64,000 nt of DNA from contig JAXIVH010000019.1 in assembly GCA_036785325.1 (NCBI GenBank), forward strand, positions 5,666,216-5,730,215. Reading direction: 5' to 3'. Every line of letters starts with the position of its first letter. Positions within the stretch are counted from its first letter, which is position 1. Source of the DNA: Urophycis tenuis (Eukaryota > Chordata > Actinopteri > Gadiformes > Phycidae). Below, piece after piece: positions 14,001-21,455 of this stretch. The notes beneath the pieces were generated by a model. The model had not been told where the DNA came from. It ran no database searches and saw only the letters and a program-made list of their open reading frames with translations. The translations under genes were made by a program, and so were the position numbers.

Positions 14001-16110
14001 TCAGCCGTGCGTACTCGGTCGGGGTTCGAACCGGCAACCCTCCGGTTACAAGTCCGAAGCCCTAACCAGTAGGCCGCGGCTGCCCCCTAAAATATTAGGG
14101 CTTTCATCACTGGGCGGCAGGCCTCCATCGCCATTGTGTTGCACCATTCCGATTGATAGCTAGCCACATAGCGGACGTCAAACCGACCGTGAACACCTTG
14201 GGGGCGACTACGACTGTTGTAAGCCCCGCCCCCCCCCCCCCCCCCCCCCCCCAGTGGTGGCGGAGGCGTGCACTCACTGGCTGCAGCCGTGTCGTCGGGC
14301 TCGGCGCTCCCCGTGCTGTTCCAGGTGTTGCCCCCGCCGTAGCTCTCCTCCGCCTGGGCCGGCTCGGTGTAGTCTGCGGGGTTGAAGGTCCTGGCGACAG
14401 GGGGAGAGATGAGCGCGTGGTGACTCTCTCGGCACCCCCCGGCCCGTGTCCCAGTTAGCCGAGGGAGGGGGAGAGGGGGAGAGGGGGAGGGGGGGGCGGG
14501 GGCGCCGGAGCCGCGCCAGGCCAGCCCAAGCCGGTCGGGGGGGGGGCACCGCCGACCGCGCGAGAATCCAATCCCAAGCAACCCGCTTATTGTCCACAAC
14601 GTCCGTATCAATGACTGTAAAAAACACCTTGTAGATGTGCTTGTAGTAGGTTGGTTCAATTACTGTTTGTTTTTGTTTACATGTTTACAATCCACCACCA
14701 CCACCTCCCTGCCAAACACAGACACACACACACACACGCACCCTCAAAGCAGTCGCTGACGCGTCACTAAGATGCTATTTGTAGGACAGGGCCACACAAG
14801 GAGGAAGTGAGCAAACAACAGGAAGTATAGACAAGATAGTTGGGTTGCGGTGGCGTGGTCACCGTCATGAGCCGGGGATCGAGTATCGAGCATGCAAAGG
14901 AAGGCGCTGAAAACAGGAAGGACCCAGAAGAAGCAGGAAGACATCCCGGCAGGCGGGTGGCGGTGGTGGCGGCGGCCCCTGGGCTTCTCAGCCCGTCTAC
15001 GGCCCACCCCCCCGGCCAGCCAGACCCCCCCCCACCCCCCACCCCGACCGTCAGTGAGTTACACCGAGGAGGCGCCGTTAGCCATTTACACACCAAAAGA
15101 AAACACCCCGCCGCCGCTCCAGACTAGCGCACGAGTATGCAACGCCGCGTGGCCATCAGGAAGCCCCACTCGCCCCCCCCCCCCCCCTCTCCTCAAGACA
15201 ATACAGCTCCTTGTTTAAAAAGAGAAAATGGAAGCATTCCTGAAAACTAAAAAAAAAATAAAAAATAAAAAAAATAAAAAATGTACGTCTGCACACCCAG
15301 TGGCATGCGAGAGCAGAAGACGGGCGCTTACTCCCAGTGTTGGGGAGCAGCTGCTCATGTGACTCTCTTCTCACGCACAACAGCAGTCACATCACTCACA
15401 TGGTGGGCACTCCAAATCAAATTAAATTAAAAAAAATAAAAAAAATAAATAAATAACCCCCCGCCACACGGAAAGCAAGATTCACACAGCGGGAAGTACA
15501 CTCACCTCGTATCCCCCGCAAAATCATATCTGGCCTCTTTATCAATCTGGCTTTAGAGGAAAAATAGCATTCATTATAAGCAGCAAAACAAGGGGGTCAT
15601 TTAGGATGCATTTCTTTTCATTTCATTTTTGGTTCTCGTTTCTCTTGGCACGTCTACGAGAAGGGCACACGTCTCGGGTTACGTCTCCACGTCGCCGTGG
15701 ACTTTCCCCAGAACAACAACATCATCATCACCATCATCTGAACACTGCACCACAGGCGCGCCACACCTCGCGGGCTAATCACAGAGGAGGGAGCGCGAAA
15801 GGCTCTGAGTGCCTTTCTCTTTATCCCAGGTGTCGAGAACAACAGCACGCACACACACACGCGCACACACACACACGACCCAAGCATCATCAAATCTCAC
15901 AGTCCCGATAGGCTGACACAAAGAAAAACTCAACAGGAAACAAAAAAAGCCCTTGTAGCTCTAGGCTGTAGCCGAGACCACTCCCGGTCGCCCATAATCA
16001 ATACACAACGCACAGCAGTGCAGGGGGCTGGGCCCTTAAAGTGGCCGGGGACAAAGCTGCACGAGCCAAAGCCAGCCATCGACGGGAGCATAAAACACAC
16101 ACACGCACAC

Positions 16111-16154
<44 letters not shown>

Positions 16155-19100
16155 CCACACGACGAGCACTTATGCAGCATACACCATGTCCAACCCCTGC
16201 CCCTATGTGACCTTAAGGGGCTTCAACAGCCTCAAGTCCCAGCAGGCCTTTTAGGTGAAGCAGCTTAAGGGAACGGCCATCACCAGAGCCTGTACACCGT
16301 TGCCTTAGCGATAGGGATGCCGCGTCAGGCGACATATCGGCTCCGCGTGGCGTGCCGCGTCCTGCCGAGCGCCGTGCACCCAGAACGCACCGATTGATCC
16401 CCGCGAGCGGCGAGCGCTCACGTTGAAAGACGGAGGAGAATGAGTGTGCTACTTGAAGCCAAGCACAGCATGGCACGCAAAGACAGACCACGCTCGCGGG
16501 CGTCGCGTGGCCTGTCTTTGTAGCCGAGACGACGGCTGCTGCTGCAGATTTTAGTTCACTACGGTAAGCAGTTAGTTGGTCAATATATAAAATAAAATAA
16601 AAAAACAAAAAAAAAGGGGGGGGGGGGGGGGGGAAGGAGGCAACATGCAATAAATGCACACATTCACACGGCCTCAGGTATCTGTGGTGCTGTGACACAC
16701 CAATGGGCACCAACAATCGAGACATGTTTTGATTTCAGCCGAGGGCTTCGGATGACCTGGCCACTGATGAAGTCGTTGTAACCATGCGGTTCGTAATTAA
16801 AAAAAACAGTGAGACTGCCAAAAGCAGCAGACGAGCGCCGTCTCATGATTTCAGATTTCAGGTATGTAACACACAAACATGATCCTCACTGTGCATACAA
16901 AATTCAATGGAATAACCGGGGGCGGGGGGGTGGGGGGTGGGAATGGCGGTTAAAACCCCATGCCAGGACCAGAGGGCAGTGATGTTTTTACAATAACCGT
17001 TCAGGGCTTGCCACGCGATTGCCCGGCAACTCTTGCCAAGTCAAAAAATGCGCCCTTCGAATGTGTGCTTCAAGATGCAGCCACCGAGGTGTTGAGTTAC
17101 ACAGGCGCCGCGCGCTGCCCACACGGCTCCGTTTCATTGGCCGACGTTGTGGCGTGGCTCCCATGGATTAACGCTAGACAATGAGCTGGGGGTGTGTGTG
17201 TGTGTGTGTGTGGGGGGGGGGGGTCCTGCACTCTGGTGACCATGGCAACAGATAAGAGGGCATTCTGGTTTTAGGGGCAGTGCGAGTGCTTCCTTACCCC
17301 ATGCCTTGTGCAGAGAACCTGCCGCCCCGCCTTCCAGACAGCCCCGGGCCGGGGAGCAGAGAACCATCTTGAGAGGAGAGTTGAGAGAAACAACACTTTC
17401 ACACTTATATTCGATATAAATCAACAAATAGTTGAATTTGAAAAAATTCTGTATTATACTAAATTCCATAATGTTTTAGTAAAAAAAATAAAAATAAATA
17501 AATTTAAAAAAAGGCATTATAAAAAAAATAAAACGGAGGACGCAATGTTCTTCTAATTAAAAGAAAAATGTCTGCAGCACATCGATTTCTACCAGCTGTG
17601 CCACAGACTTCTAAAAAGGGGTTGAAAAACAACGTGGGGCAGCATGTCATGCGCACGAGCCGGTCACATCGGTCAGCAGAGCACATCTGTTTGGTCAACT
17701 CAAATATCTGGTAAGTGATCTGCATGTCACAAGTAATTACCCTTGCTTGCGGTTGCTTAACAACATATGCCACGTCAATAAAACTCGACTGGGGGGGGGG
17801 GGAGAAACGCATTCTGCTGACCGAAGAAACAGCCAATTTGTCTTAATGCATTTCTGGCAAGCACGCCGGAAGTCTGGTGACACCGAAGCCAAGTCTCCGG
17901 ACGTTCCGTCGACAGACAGACACACAGGACGGGGTCTGACAGCTTGTCCTCTAAACCATGTTTCTAAACATGTCACAGGTCTGACGAACATGCATGTCAG
18001 TGGCCACAAAGTGCATCAAAAAATAAATACAAAAAAAAAAACAACAACCTATAAATGCATGCAAGCCCATTACTAGAAGCTGCACTCCACCGACGTAGAA
18101 AGTGTGTGCACTGACGCGCGATGATTGCGAAAGACAAATGTCCCACATTACCGTTGTTTATATAGCAGGCGCACTCTAAACGCTATATGCTCTCCGGCGG
18201 AAGGAAACCTTCGGTCAAATAATAACGGTGACTGATGTTTGAACCGCAGTCGGTAGAGAGAGAGACGGTCAGGTCAGCCGGACGGACAGTGGAAGTACCC
18301 CCCCCCCCCCCCCCCCCCGACGGAGCTGCCAGGTCACTTACCGACGGCCCCCCTGCCTCTTCCTCGGCCTCGTCTTCCTCGCTCTGTGCCTCGGCCGGCG
18401 ATCCCCGCCACCTTGCTGCCGTCCAGGCCGTTCTCCTGACCGCGGACTGGAGGGGGGGGGGGGGGGGAAGGGGGGAAACAAGACAACACCGTCACCTCCG
18501 CCTCCCTCTACCCCTGCGGTCCCAGCACCGCCCGGACCCAGAGGCCCTGGCCGGCTCCCAGAACCGATTACGCCGCCGCGGCGGTAGTCCGGTTACCGCC
18601 GTGTCGCCAAAAGCTATTAAGTCATACAAGAAGCGCGAGTGGTACACTGGACGTCCGCCTCTCAAGAGCGCACGGCCGGTGTGGATGTGGGGAGAGACCT
18701 GTTGGACCGCCGTCAGTCACCGGGCCGTGCGAGGAGCGATGACGCACGAGGGCCGCTGCCATCGTAACACGCGCAGAACCGGGCCGAGTCCAAGTGTCGA
18801 CGAGAGGCAGGCGGTGCGCGTACCGTGCTTGACACGCGCGGGGGGGGGGGGGTATCAAATCACGCGGCGTGACGACAAATCAGGCTGAGCGAGTTTTGCA
18901 TCGCAAACAAGATCAGTGCGCTGATCGTGTGAAATATTGTCCCGTCTGGAAACCGACGTGTCCTTGTAGAGCAAGCGGTTTTGTCGCGTTGATGTGGAAA
19001 TCAGTGTCGCCCTTCTTTCTGCGTCTCAGCGTCACCGCCCTCCTCGGGTTGGGGGGGGGGCGACTTTGCAGGCTTTGGCCCCCTGCCTGGGTAAAGCGTC

Positions 19101-21412
19101 TGTAGTCGCACGGCCAGGGCGGCTCAGTGAAAAGCCACATGTGACGGCCAGGAGGGAGCTCACAGTCCTTCTCAAGAGCGGCGTGTAATCCATCTTTCAC
19201 AACGTGACGGACGGATCTCACGCTGGTAATTTGCCCCGGCACACCGGCCCACGGCAGGGGATATGATGAGTTTACCTCGCGCTGCTCGCCGGACGCTGCC
19301 GGTAACGCAACGCCGAGCGGCAAATTAACCAACTAACGGATCAATTAAAAAGAACATTAGAGGCCGACGGCGGCAGCATGATGGGAGGAGTCCACGTCTG
19401 GATGCTTGTCCAGACGTGGACAAGTGGTTCTCGCCGTCACAGCCTCTTGAGTCGCGATGGAAGATGACGGATGACGACACGTCACGAAAAGTCAACGGCC
19501 CGCTTAACAAAAACAGATCCGCTCGCTGTATTGAAAAATAAATAAATAAAAAAACCCCTCCACGGGCGACTGTAAGGGGCCTGAAAGGCGGAGGGACTCA
19601 CACTCGCGTCCGCGGCTGGAGCCACGCCCCCGGCGCGGGGCCCCGCCCCGGCGCCGCGCCACGTCCCGCTCGGCGCCCTTGTCCCGGCTCTCCTTCCCGT
19701 CGTCCCCCGCATCCGCTGCCGCCTGGCTCGCCTCCTTCTGGCCCGACAAGCTCTTCTTCTTCCCCACCATCTCCCACGAGTCCTGGGGAGGAGGGGGGGG
19801 GGGCGAAAGAGGTCCGTGAGACTTCACAGGAAGCCGTTCAGTGAGAGTGCCGTTTGTAGCGGTGCTGGAACAAGCTCAAGTGGGGGAGGGGGGGGGGGGG
19901 GGGGGAGCGAGCGACACCCAGCTTTTTACAAGCGTGCCATAACCAACTCCGGACATGGCACATTGTCCAAGCAAAAGGTCATTTTAGAACTGCATATTGT
20001 GTTACAGGTTTAGTAAATGTCAACGAGTGTAGACGTCGTGCCCAAGCACTTTACTGCCAAAAGCATCCATCGGGATGCGACTGCACTGCACTGCACTGTA
20101 CTGCAAAAGGTCCCGGGAGTGGCGCTCGGGCTGTGCTCTGACCAGTGAGTCAAACTTGTGTTTATTGTTAATCTCGCTGCACTCGTTTATCCCGGCGGTA
20201 ACCCCACTTATTCAGGGGCTGTGGCGCCACACAAAGCCCATACTCACAGTGTCTGGGCTACCCTCCAGCAGCACATTGATGGCTCTGTTGACGTCCCCGT
20301 TGCAGTCGTGCAACGCGATCATAGACTCGTCCTGGTCCTTGCCTGTAATGTCAATCAGCTGCGGGGGGGGGGGGGGGGGGGGGGGAGAGCAGAACGTTAA
20401 GACTTCTGCCATCGGGATGGACAACAAGTCACTGATCGACACAGGGCCTACATGATTGAGAAACAACCCCGAGCATTGCATTCATAACAGAAAATGTAGA
20501 TGCTCAGTGGATGGTTTGGCCTATGTTTAAAGCACGCACGTCTTTTTCAATAAATTAAACACAACTAAAAAGAAAGAAATTGGACCTTCCTTTGTCGTGG
20601 AAGAAATCAAACATCTTTCGCCGATGTTTAAGCGACGAATGGCTAATTATTTATTTAATTTACTTATTTTAAGTATAAACGGCATGTTGCGGTCAATTCA
20701 AGTCAATTTGTTGATGAAAGTAATGATTGGCAGCATCCTCCACGAAACAATAAACTGGTCCTTGACACCAGACATCTGGGGCAGAGCAGACAAGCCAACC
20801 TTGGGGCTGCTTGACTCGAGCCGGGCTTGCGGCGGGACATCGTGGGTAACATACAAAACAAGGCGGCCATTTATTTCCCCTCACCTGCTTGACCTTTTCC
20901 TCAAAGTCGGCATCATTGTGGTCAGAAATCATCTGTGCGAGTCGGATTTGCTCAGCGGTAGCCTGTTGGGATAGACATGGTAGTCATTTGCTAGCTATTG
21001 ATCCACGCATACATTTATACTACAGCTGAAGCAGTGACGTTCCCATGCCAGTTGTAATAACAGCATTTAAGAAAAAAATCTGATCCTGTTTGGGGGGGGG
21101 GGGGGGGGTATAGCCTTTTACCATCCTCATTAAAAGCACCAGTTGCTGGCAGCTAAAGGGGTTGGAATCAAGTACCGATTCATAAGAACCGGTGAATAAA
21201 AAAACGCTTTTACTAAAGAGCAGATCTGTAACCAATCTATAAATAAATGAGGGGGTTGTAAATCACGGAGACTGAGGGAGCCAGCATCTTCCTGCAGTAG
21301 CCAGCGGTTGCGGTGCCGTTACCTGGGGCCTCTGCTTGTGCTGTGTCTGTGTCTGGCCCTGTGTCTGCTCCCAGTTGCCCCTGGCTCGGTTTCCGCCCAC
21401 CGAGGTCATCAT
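258..21412 (-). CDS. ubap2l: ubiquitin-associated protein 2-like, partial (3' end off window)
   Basis: UBAP2L is an RNA-binding protein of stress granules with an N-terminal UBA domain and an RGG-rich segment (family knowledge). Twenty-seven coding exons on the minus strand total 3387 nt (1129 codons) and keep phase across every junction. Translated order: MMTSVGGNRARGNWEQ start; UBA domain (about residues 49-90); SWEMVGKKK; RGG/RG segment; TFNPADY; TEEWGTEDWNED; LSETKIFTA; RIDLAVLLGKTP; KGFGDVG; SPFTKRQ; AVEMPGSSDISGL; TQTRRYASSVSSSPQKD; Ser-rich middle; GKAPPNLPPGVPPLLPNPY; YGYDDLQML; DYYSIPFAAP; PGYSYTSLPYYTG; SGYGSHGYSTG. All match UBAP2L as I recall it. The start is the first of two adjacent ATGs in the exon that matches the human N-terminus. 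The final exon, ending near SYSWGAN in human, is missing at the left. The paralog UBAP2 is less likely given the C1orf43 neighbour. Confidence 0.97.
733..900 (+). repeat. dispersed intronic repeat, copy 1
   Basis: GTGGCAGTTCTTCCTCTCCC, CAGTCAGCCACA, CTGTGGCACACACAGACTAC and GGGCAGGTTGGTGTGCAC in order. The same blocks recur at 3968-4120, 5547-5665, 6785-6945 and 7483-7655. Confidence 0.7.
1534..1659 (-). CDS. ubap2l: ubap2l exon, GYEDVGQASGSGDF
   Basis: Encodes GYEDVGQASGSGDFCKGGYG then Ala-rich TVAAAAASAQIKPATS. Phase 1 to 1. It resembles the YDDLTQG...GDYSKGGY segment of UBAP2. The main human UBAP2L isoform I recall joins SHGYNTG directly to VSVTSS, so this exon may be alternatively used. 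Confidence 0.9.
1665..2330 (+). repeat. 37-bp minisatellite
   Basis: Unit CAGTCAGACACACAGCCGCA + GCCACAACATTAGACAA, about 11 good copies to 2110, then degenerate half-units to 2330. In a ubap2l intron. Confidence 0.9.
3521..3626 (-). CDS. ubap2l: ubap2l exon, SGYGSHGYSTG
   Basis: Encodes VAPTSSKQHAVNVGVNASAT then PFQQASGYGSHGYST. Phase 0 to 1. Confidence 0.97.
3720..3775 (+). repeat. two-copy tandem duplication
   Basis: AACAAACAAACATTTGCTCT + GCGAGT repeated exactly twice, with the last AAC of one copy opening the next. Confidence 0.85.
3968..4120 (+). repeat. dispersed intronic repeat, copy 2
   Basis: Has GCAGTTCATCCTCTCCCAGT, CTGTGGCACACGCATACTCC and GGGCAGGTTGCTGTGCAC. Confidence 0.7.
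4347..4968. mobile_element. non-autonomous hAT-like element, 622 bp
   Basis: Terminal inverted repeats TAGGGTTGGGCGGTA and TACCGCCCAACCCTA flanked by 8-bp duplications AGGTACAT (4339-4346) and AGGTACGT (4969-4976), one mismatch. The 8-bp duplication and ends are hAT-like. No transposase ORF. Sits in a ubap2l intron. Confidence 0.88.
5057..5274 (-). CDS. ubap2l: ubap2l exon, PGYSYTSLPYYTG
   Basis: Encodes (G)DLSKFGRADASSPAPATTL, ... QTFLNPALPPGYSYTSLPYY, ... FQYGPAVFP. Phase 1 to 0. The strongest match to human UBAP2L in the window. Confidence 0.98.
5547..5665 (+). repeat. dispersed intronic repeat, copy 3
   Basis: Has GTTCCAGTCAGCCACAG and CTGGCACACGCTGACCACCC; interrupted by a G run. Confidence 0.6.
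5770..5851 (-). CDS. ubap2l: ubap2l exon, DYYSIPFAAP
   Basis: Encodes DYYSIPFAAPTNALTGREGS then LSNNPYS. Phase 0 to 1. Confidence 0.98.
5965..6250 (+). mobile_element. LINE 3' end fragment
   Basis: One frame reads AESLPIFRKRLKTHLFRVHL NPA and stop, the kind of RLKTHLFR ending seen at the C-terminus of fish non-LTR reverse transcriptases. The UTR-like sequence after it ends ACAAATGTTGTCTGCTAAAT. Strongly 5'-truncated. Confidence 0.5.
6292..6345 (-). CDS. ubap2l: ubap2l exon, PQVYGYDDLQML
   Basis: Encodes PQVYGYDDLQMLQTRIPL, 18 codons, phase 0 to 0. Confidence 0.98.
6785..6945 (+). repeat. dispersed intronic repeat, copy 4
   Basis: Has GTGTGGCAGCTCGTCTTGTT, GTGACTGTATCTGGTATCCC and GTCGGTGTGCAC. 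Closest to copy 3. Confidence 0.6.
7082..7170 (-). CDS. ubap2l: ubap2l exon, GKAPPNLPPGVPPLLPNPY
   Basis: Encodes GKAPPNLPPGVPPLLPNPYI then MAPGLLHAYP. Phase 1 to 0. Essentially identical to human. Confidence 0.98.
7483..7655 (+). repeat. dispersed intronic repeat, copy 5
   Basis: Has GTGGCGGTTCTTCCTCTCCC and CTGTGGCGCACACAGACTAC. Just upstream (7297-7372) is a degenerate tRNA-like box pair (GGCGTAGTGG ... GGATTCACGTCCC), suggesting a SINE origin. Confidence 0.65.
7936..8153 (+). repeat. (AG)n / (GAAA)n purine tract
   Basis: About 220 bp of nearly pure purine, in a ubap2l intron. Confidence 0.95.
8178..8505 (-). CDS. ubap2l: ubap2l exon, Ser/Ala-rich
   Basis: Encodes HPGMDGDASLHSSASFPIIS, a Ser-rich stretch, then LRSSVSS. 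Phase 0 to 1. A 220-bp purine tract lies just downstream in the intron. Confidence 0.94.
8899..8965 (-). CDS. ubap2l: ubap2l small exon, SLSSQQSSLPPSS
   Basis: Encodes (N)SLSSQQSSLPPSSVRTANA then SLM. Phase 2 to 0. Low-complexity Ser/Gln sequence, as in the human protein here. Confidence 0.87.
9081..9279 (-). CDS. ubap2l: ubap2l exon, AASLLTTANQ
   Basis: Encodes AAAGSVASGKPVPDSLTPAS ... GAASLLTTANQMAHAALGHN, EELPQ... . Phase 1 to 2, donor aa|gtaaag. Matches the human AASLLTTTNQ block. Confidence 0.93.
9415..9454 (-). CDS. ubap2l: ubap2l small exon, NGFHSMQSGQSGE
   Basis: A 40-nt exon, phase 0 to 1, aligning with human NGFSSVQ. Confidence 0.88.
9650..9770 (-). CDS. ubap2l: ubap2l exon, QTRRYASSVSSSPQKD
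   Basis: Encodes (S)ESAPGLPSPAQMEMYEQRA then SQTRRYASSVSSSPQKDMQSK. Phase 2 to 0. Confidence 0.96.
9924..10102 (-). CDS. ubap2l: ubap2l exon, AVEMPGSSDISGL
   Basis: Encodes IPAMAVEMPGSSDISGLHLQ, FGALQFGSEPVLPEYDAG, ... NSLYATPS. Phase 0 to 2. One of the most conserved blocks of the family. Confidence 0.97.
10998..11323 (-). CDS. ubap2l: ubap2l exon with polyglutamine
   Basis: Encodes EAKPEPAAHSPFTKRQPYQA ... SSLGQQQQQQQQASPGSSDT ... LKQQKKRTSITTK. Phase 1 to 0. The eight glutamines are a pure (CAG)8 run at about 11099-11122. I recall no such run at this site in human. Confidence 0.97.
11557..11761 (-). CDS. ubap2l: ubap2l exon, LSKGFGDVG
   Basis: Encodes VNMLSKGFGDVGGPKAGSTG ... GSQFLEQYKTAQALAQLAAQ ... 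SALGQYG. Phase 0 to 1. The acceptor lies behind a 19-nt C run in transcript sense. Confidence 0.97.
12155..12335 (-). CDS. ubap2l: ubap2l exon, RIDLAVLLGKTP
   Basis: Encodes RIDLAVLLGKTPPAASSEAE ... SLVFSNSKQG ... PQHSM. Phase 2 to 0. Confidence 0.97.
12664..12755 (-). CDS. ubap2l: ubap2l exon, LSETKIFTA
   Basis: Encodes LSETKIFTATSVVAATAPPP then QENVTITKGQ. Phase 0 to 2. Confidence 0.96.
12799..12973 (-). mobile_element. tRNA-derived SINE, type A
   Basis: In minus sense: a tRNA-like head with TAGCTCAGTGG (A box) and GGTTCGAT-type B box, then a tail ending in AAGCGTCTGCTATAAATG-like sequence. In a ubap2l intron. Confidence 0.8.
13081..13133 (-). CDS. ubap2l: ubap2l exon, WRTATEEWGTEDWNED
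   Basis: Encodes GPWRTATEEWGTEDWNED, the acidic Trp motif conserved in UBAP2 and UBAP2L. Phase 1 to 0. Confidence 0.97.
13263..13322 (-). CDS. ubap2l: ubap2l exon, PELAPGEAPGY
   Basis: Encodes (R)PELAPGEAPGYQPKFDSAP, phase 1 to 1. I do not recall a counterpart in the main human isoform, but phase and splice sites fit both neighbours. Confidence 0.85.
13805..14088 (-). mobile_element. tRNA-derived SINE, type C
   Basis: In minus sense: a different head (GGCAGCCGCGGCCTACTGGT, B box GGTTCGAACCC), then GTGCCCTTGAGCAAGGCACC, CTGCTCCCCGAGCGCCGCTG and a tail ending TTAAATGCAGAGACCAAATT. In a ubap2l intron. Confidence 0.8.
14278..14390 (-). CDS. ubap2l: ubap2l exon, TFNPADY
   Basis: Encodes TFNPADYTEPAQAEESYGGG, then NTWNSTGSAEPDDTAAA. 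Phase 2 to 1. The intron downstream carries a 24-nt G run in transcript sense. Confidence 0.96.
15506..15550 (-). CDS. ubap2l: ubap2l candidate 45-nt cassette exon
   Basis: Acceptor ctatttttcctctaaag and donor acgag|gtgagt are both strong. Read in the phase set by its neighbours (2 to 2) it is open and adds QIDKEARYDFAGDTR between ...QGMG and TFNPADY. I do not recall this segment in mammalian UBAP2L, where those two pieces are directly joined. It can be included or skipped without shifting frame. Confidence 0.7.
17298..17367 (-). CDS. ubap2l: ubap2l exon, GRRGGRFSAQGMG
   Basis: Encodes a short insert and then LSGRRGGRFSAQGMG, identical to human over its last 11 residues. Phase 1 to 2. It has a long CT-rich acceptor ending ctctcaag. 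Confidence 0.93.
18342..18446 (-). CDS. ubap2l: ubap2l exon, RGG segment
   Basis: Encodes FRGQENGLDG ... GRGTERGRRGRGRGRG. Phase 1 to 1. Donor cgtcg|gtaagt; a 21-nt G run (transcript sense) begins about 24 nt into the following intron. Confidence 0.95.
19602..19782 (-). CDS. ubap2l: ubap2l exon, GKKK/RG-rich start
   Basis: Encodes DSWEMVGKKKSLSGQKE through RRRGGAPRRGRGSSRGRE. Phase 0 to 1. It starts the Arg/Gly-rich RNA-binding segment. Confidence 0.96.
20248..20358 (-). CDS. ubap2l: ubap2l exon, UBA domain part 2
   Basis: Encodes 37 residues (LIDITGKDQDESMIALHDCN... RAINVLLEGSPDT), the ubiquitin-binding helices. Phase 0 to 0. The acceptor is gcag directly after a 23-nt C run in transcript sense. 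Confidence 0.97.
20885..20962 (-). CDS. ubap2l: ubap2l exon, UBA domain part 1
   Basis: Encodes 26 residues beginning ATAEQIRLAQMISDHNDADF and ending EEKVKQ, phase 0 to 0. It leads into the UBA fold and is nearly identical to human UBAP2L. Confidence 0.97.
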
Positions 21413-21455
21413 TTACAGTATATACAAATAACAGTATTTACAAAGGAAAAAACAC
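21323..21455 (-). CDS. ubap2l: ubap2l exon with start codon
   Basis: Coding part is 21323-21412 (30 codons, MMTSVGGNRARG...QHKQRPQ), donor CAG|gtaacg. The exon probably extends to 21455 as 5' UTR, because a C-rich tract ending in ctcag lies just upstream in transcript sense. Confidence 0.93.

Noticed and set aside
13805..14088. tRNA gene (and the same at 12799, 24757, 38697, 40321, 45560, 46015)
   Set aside because: A and B boxes are present, but there is no complete cloverleaf and each is followed by a shared SINE body.
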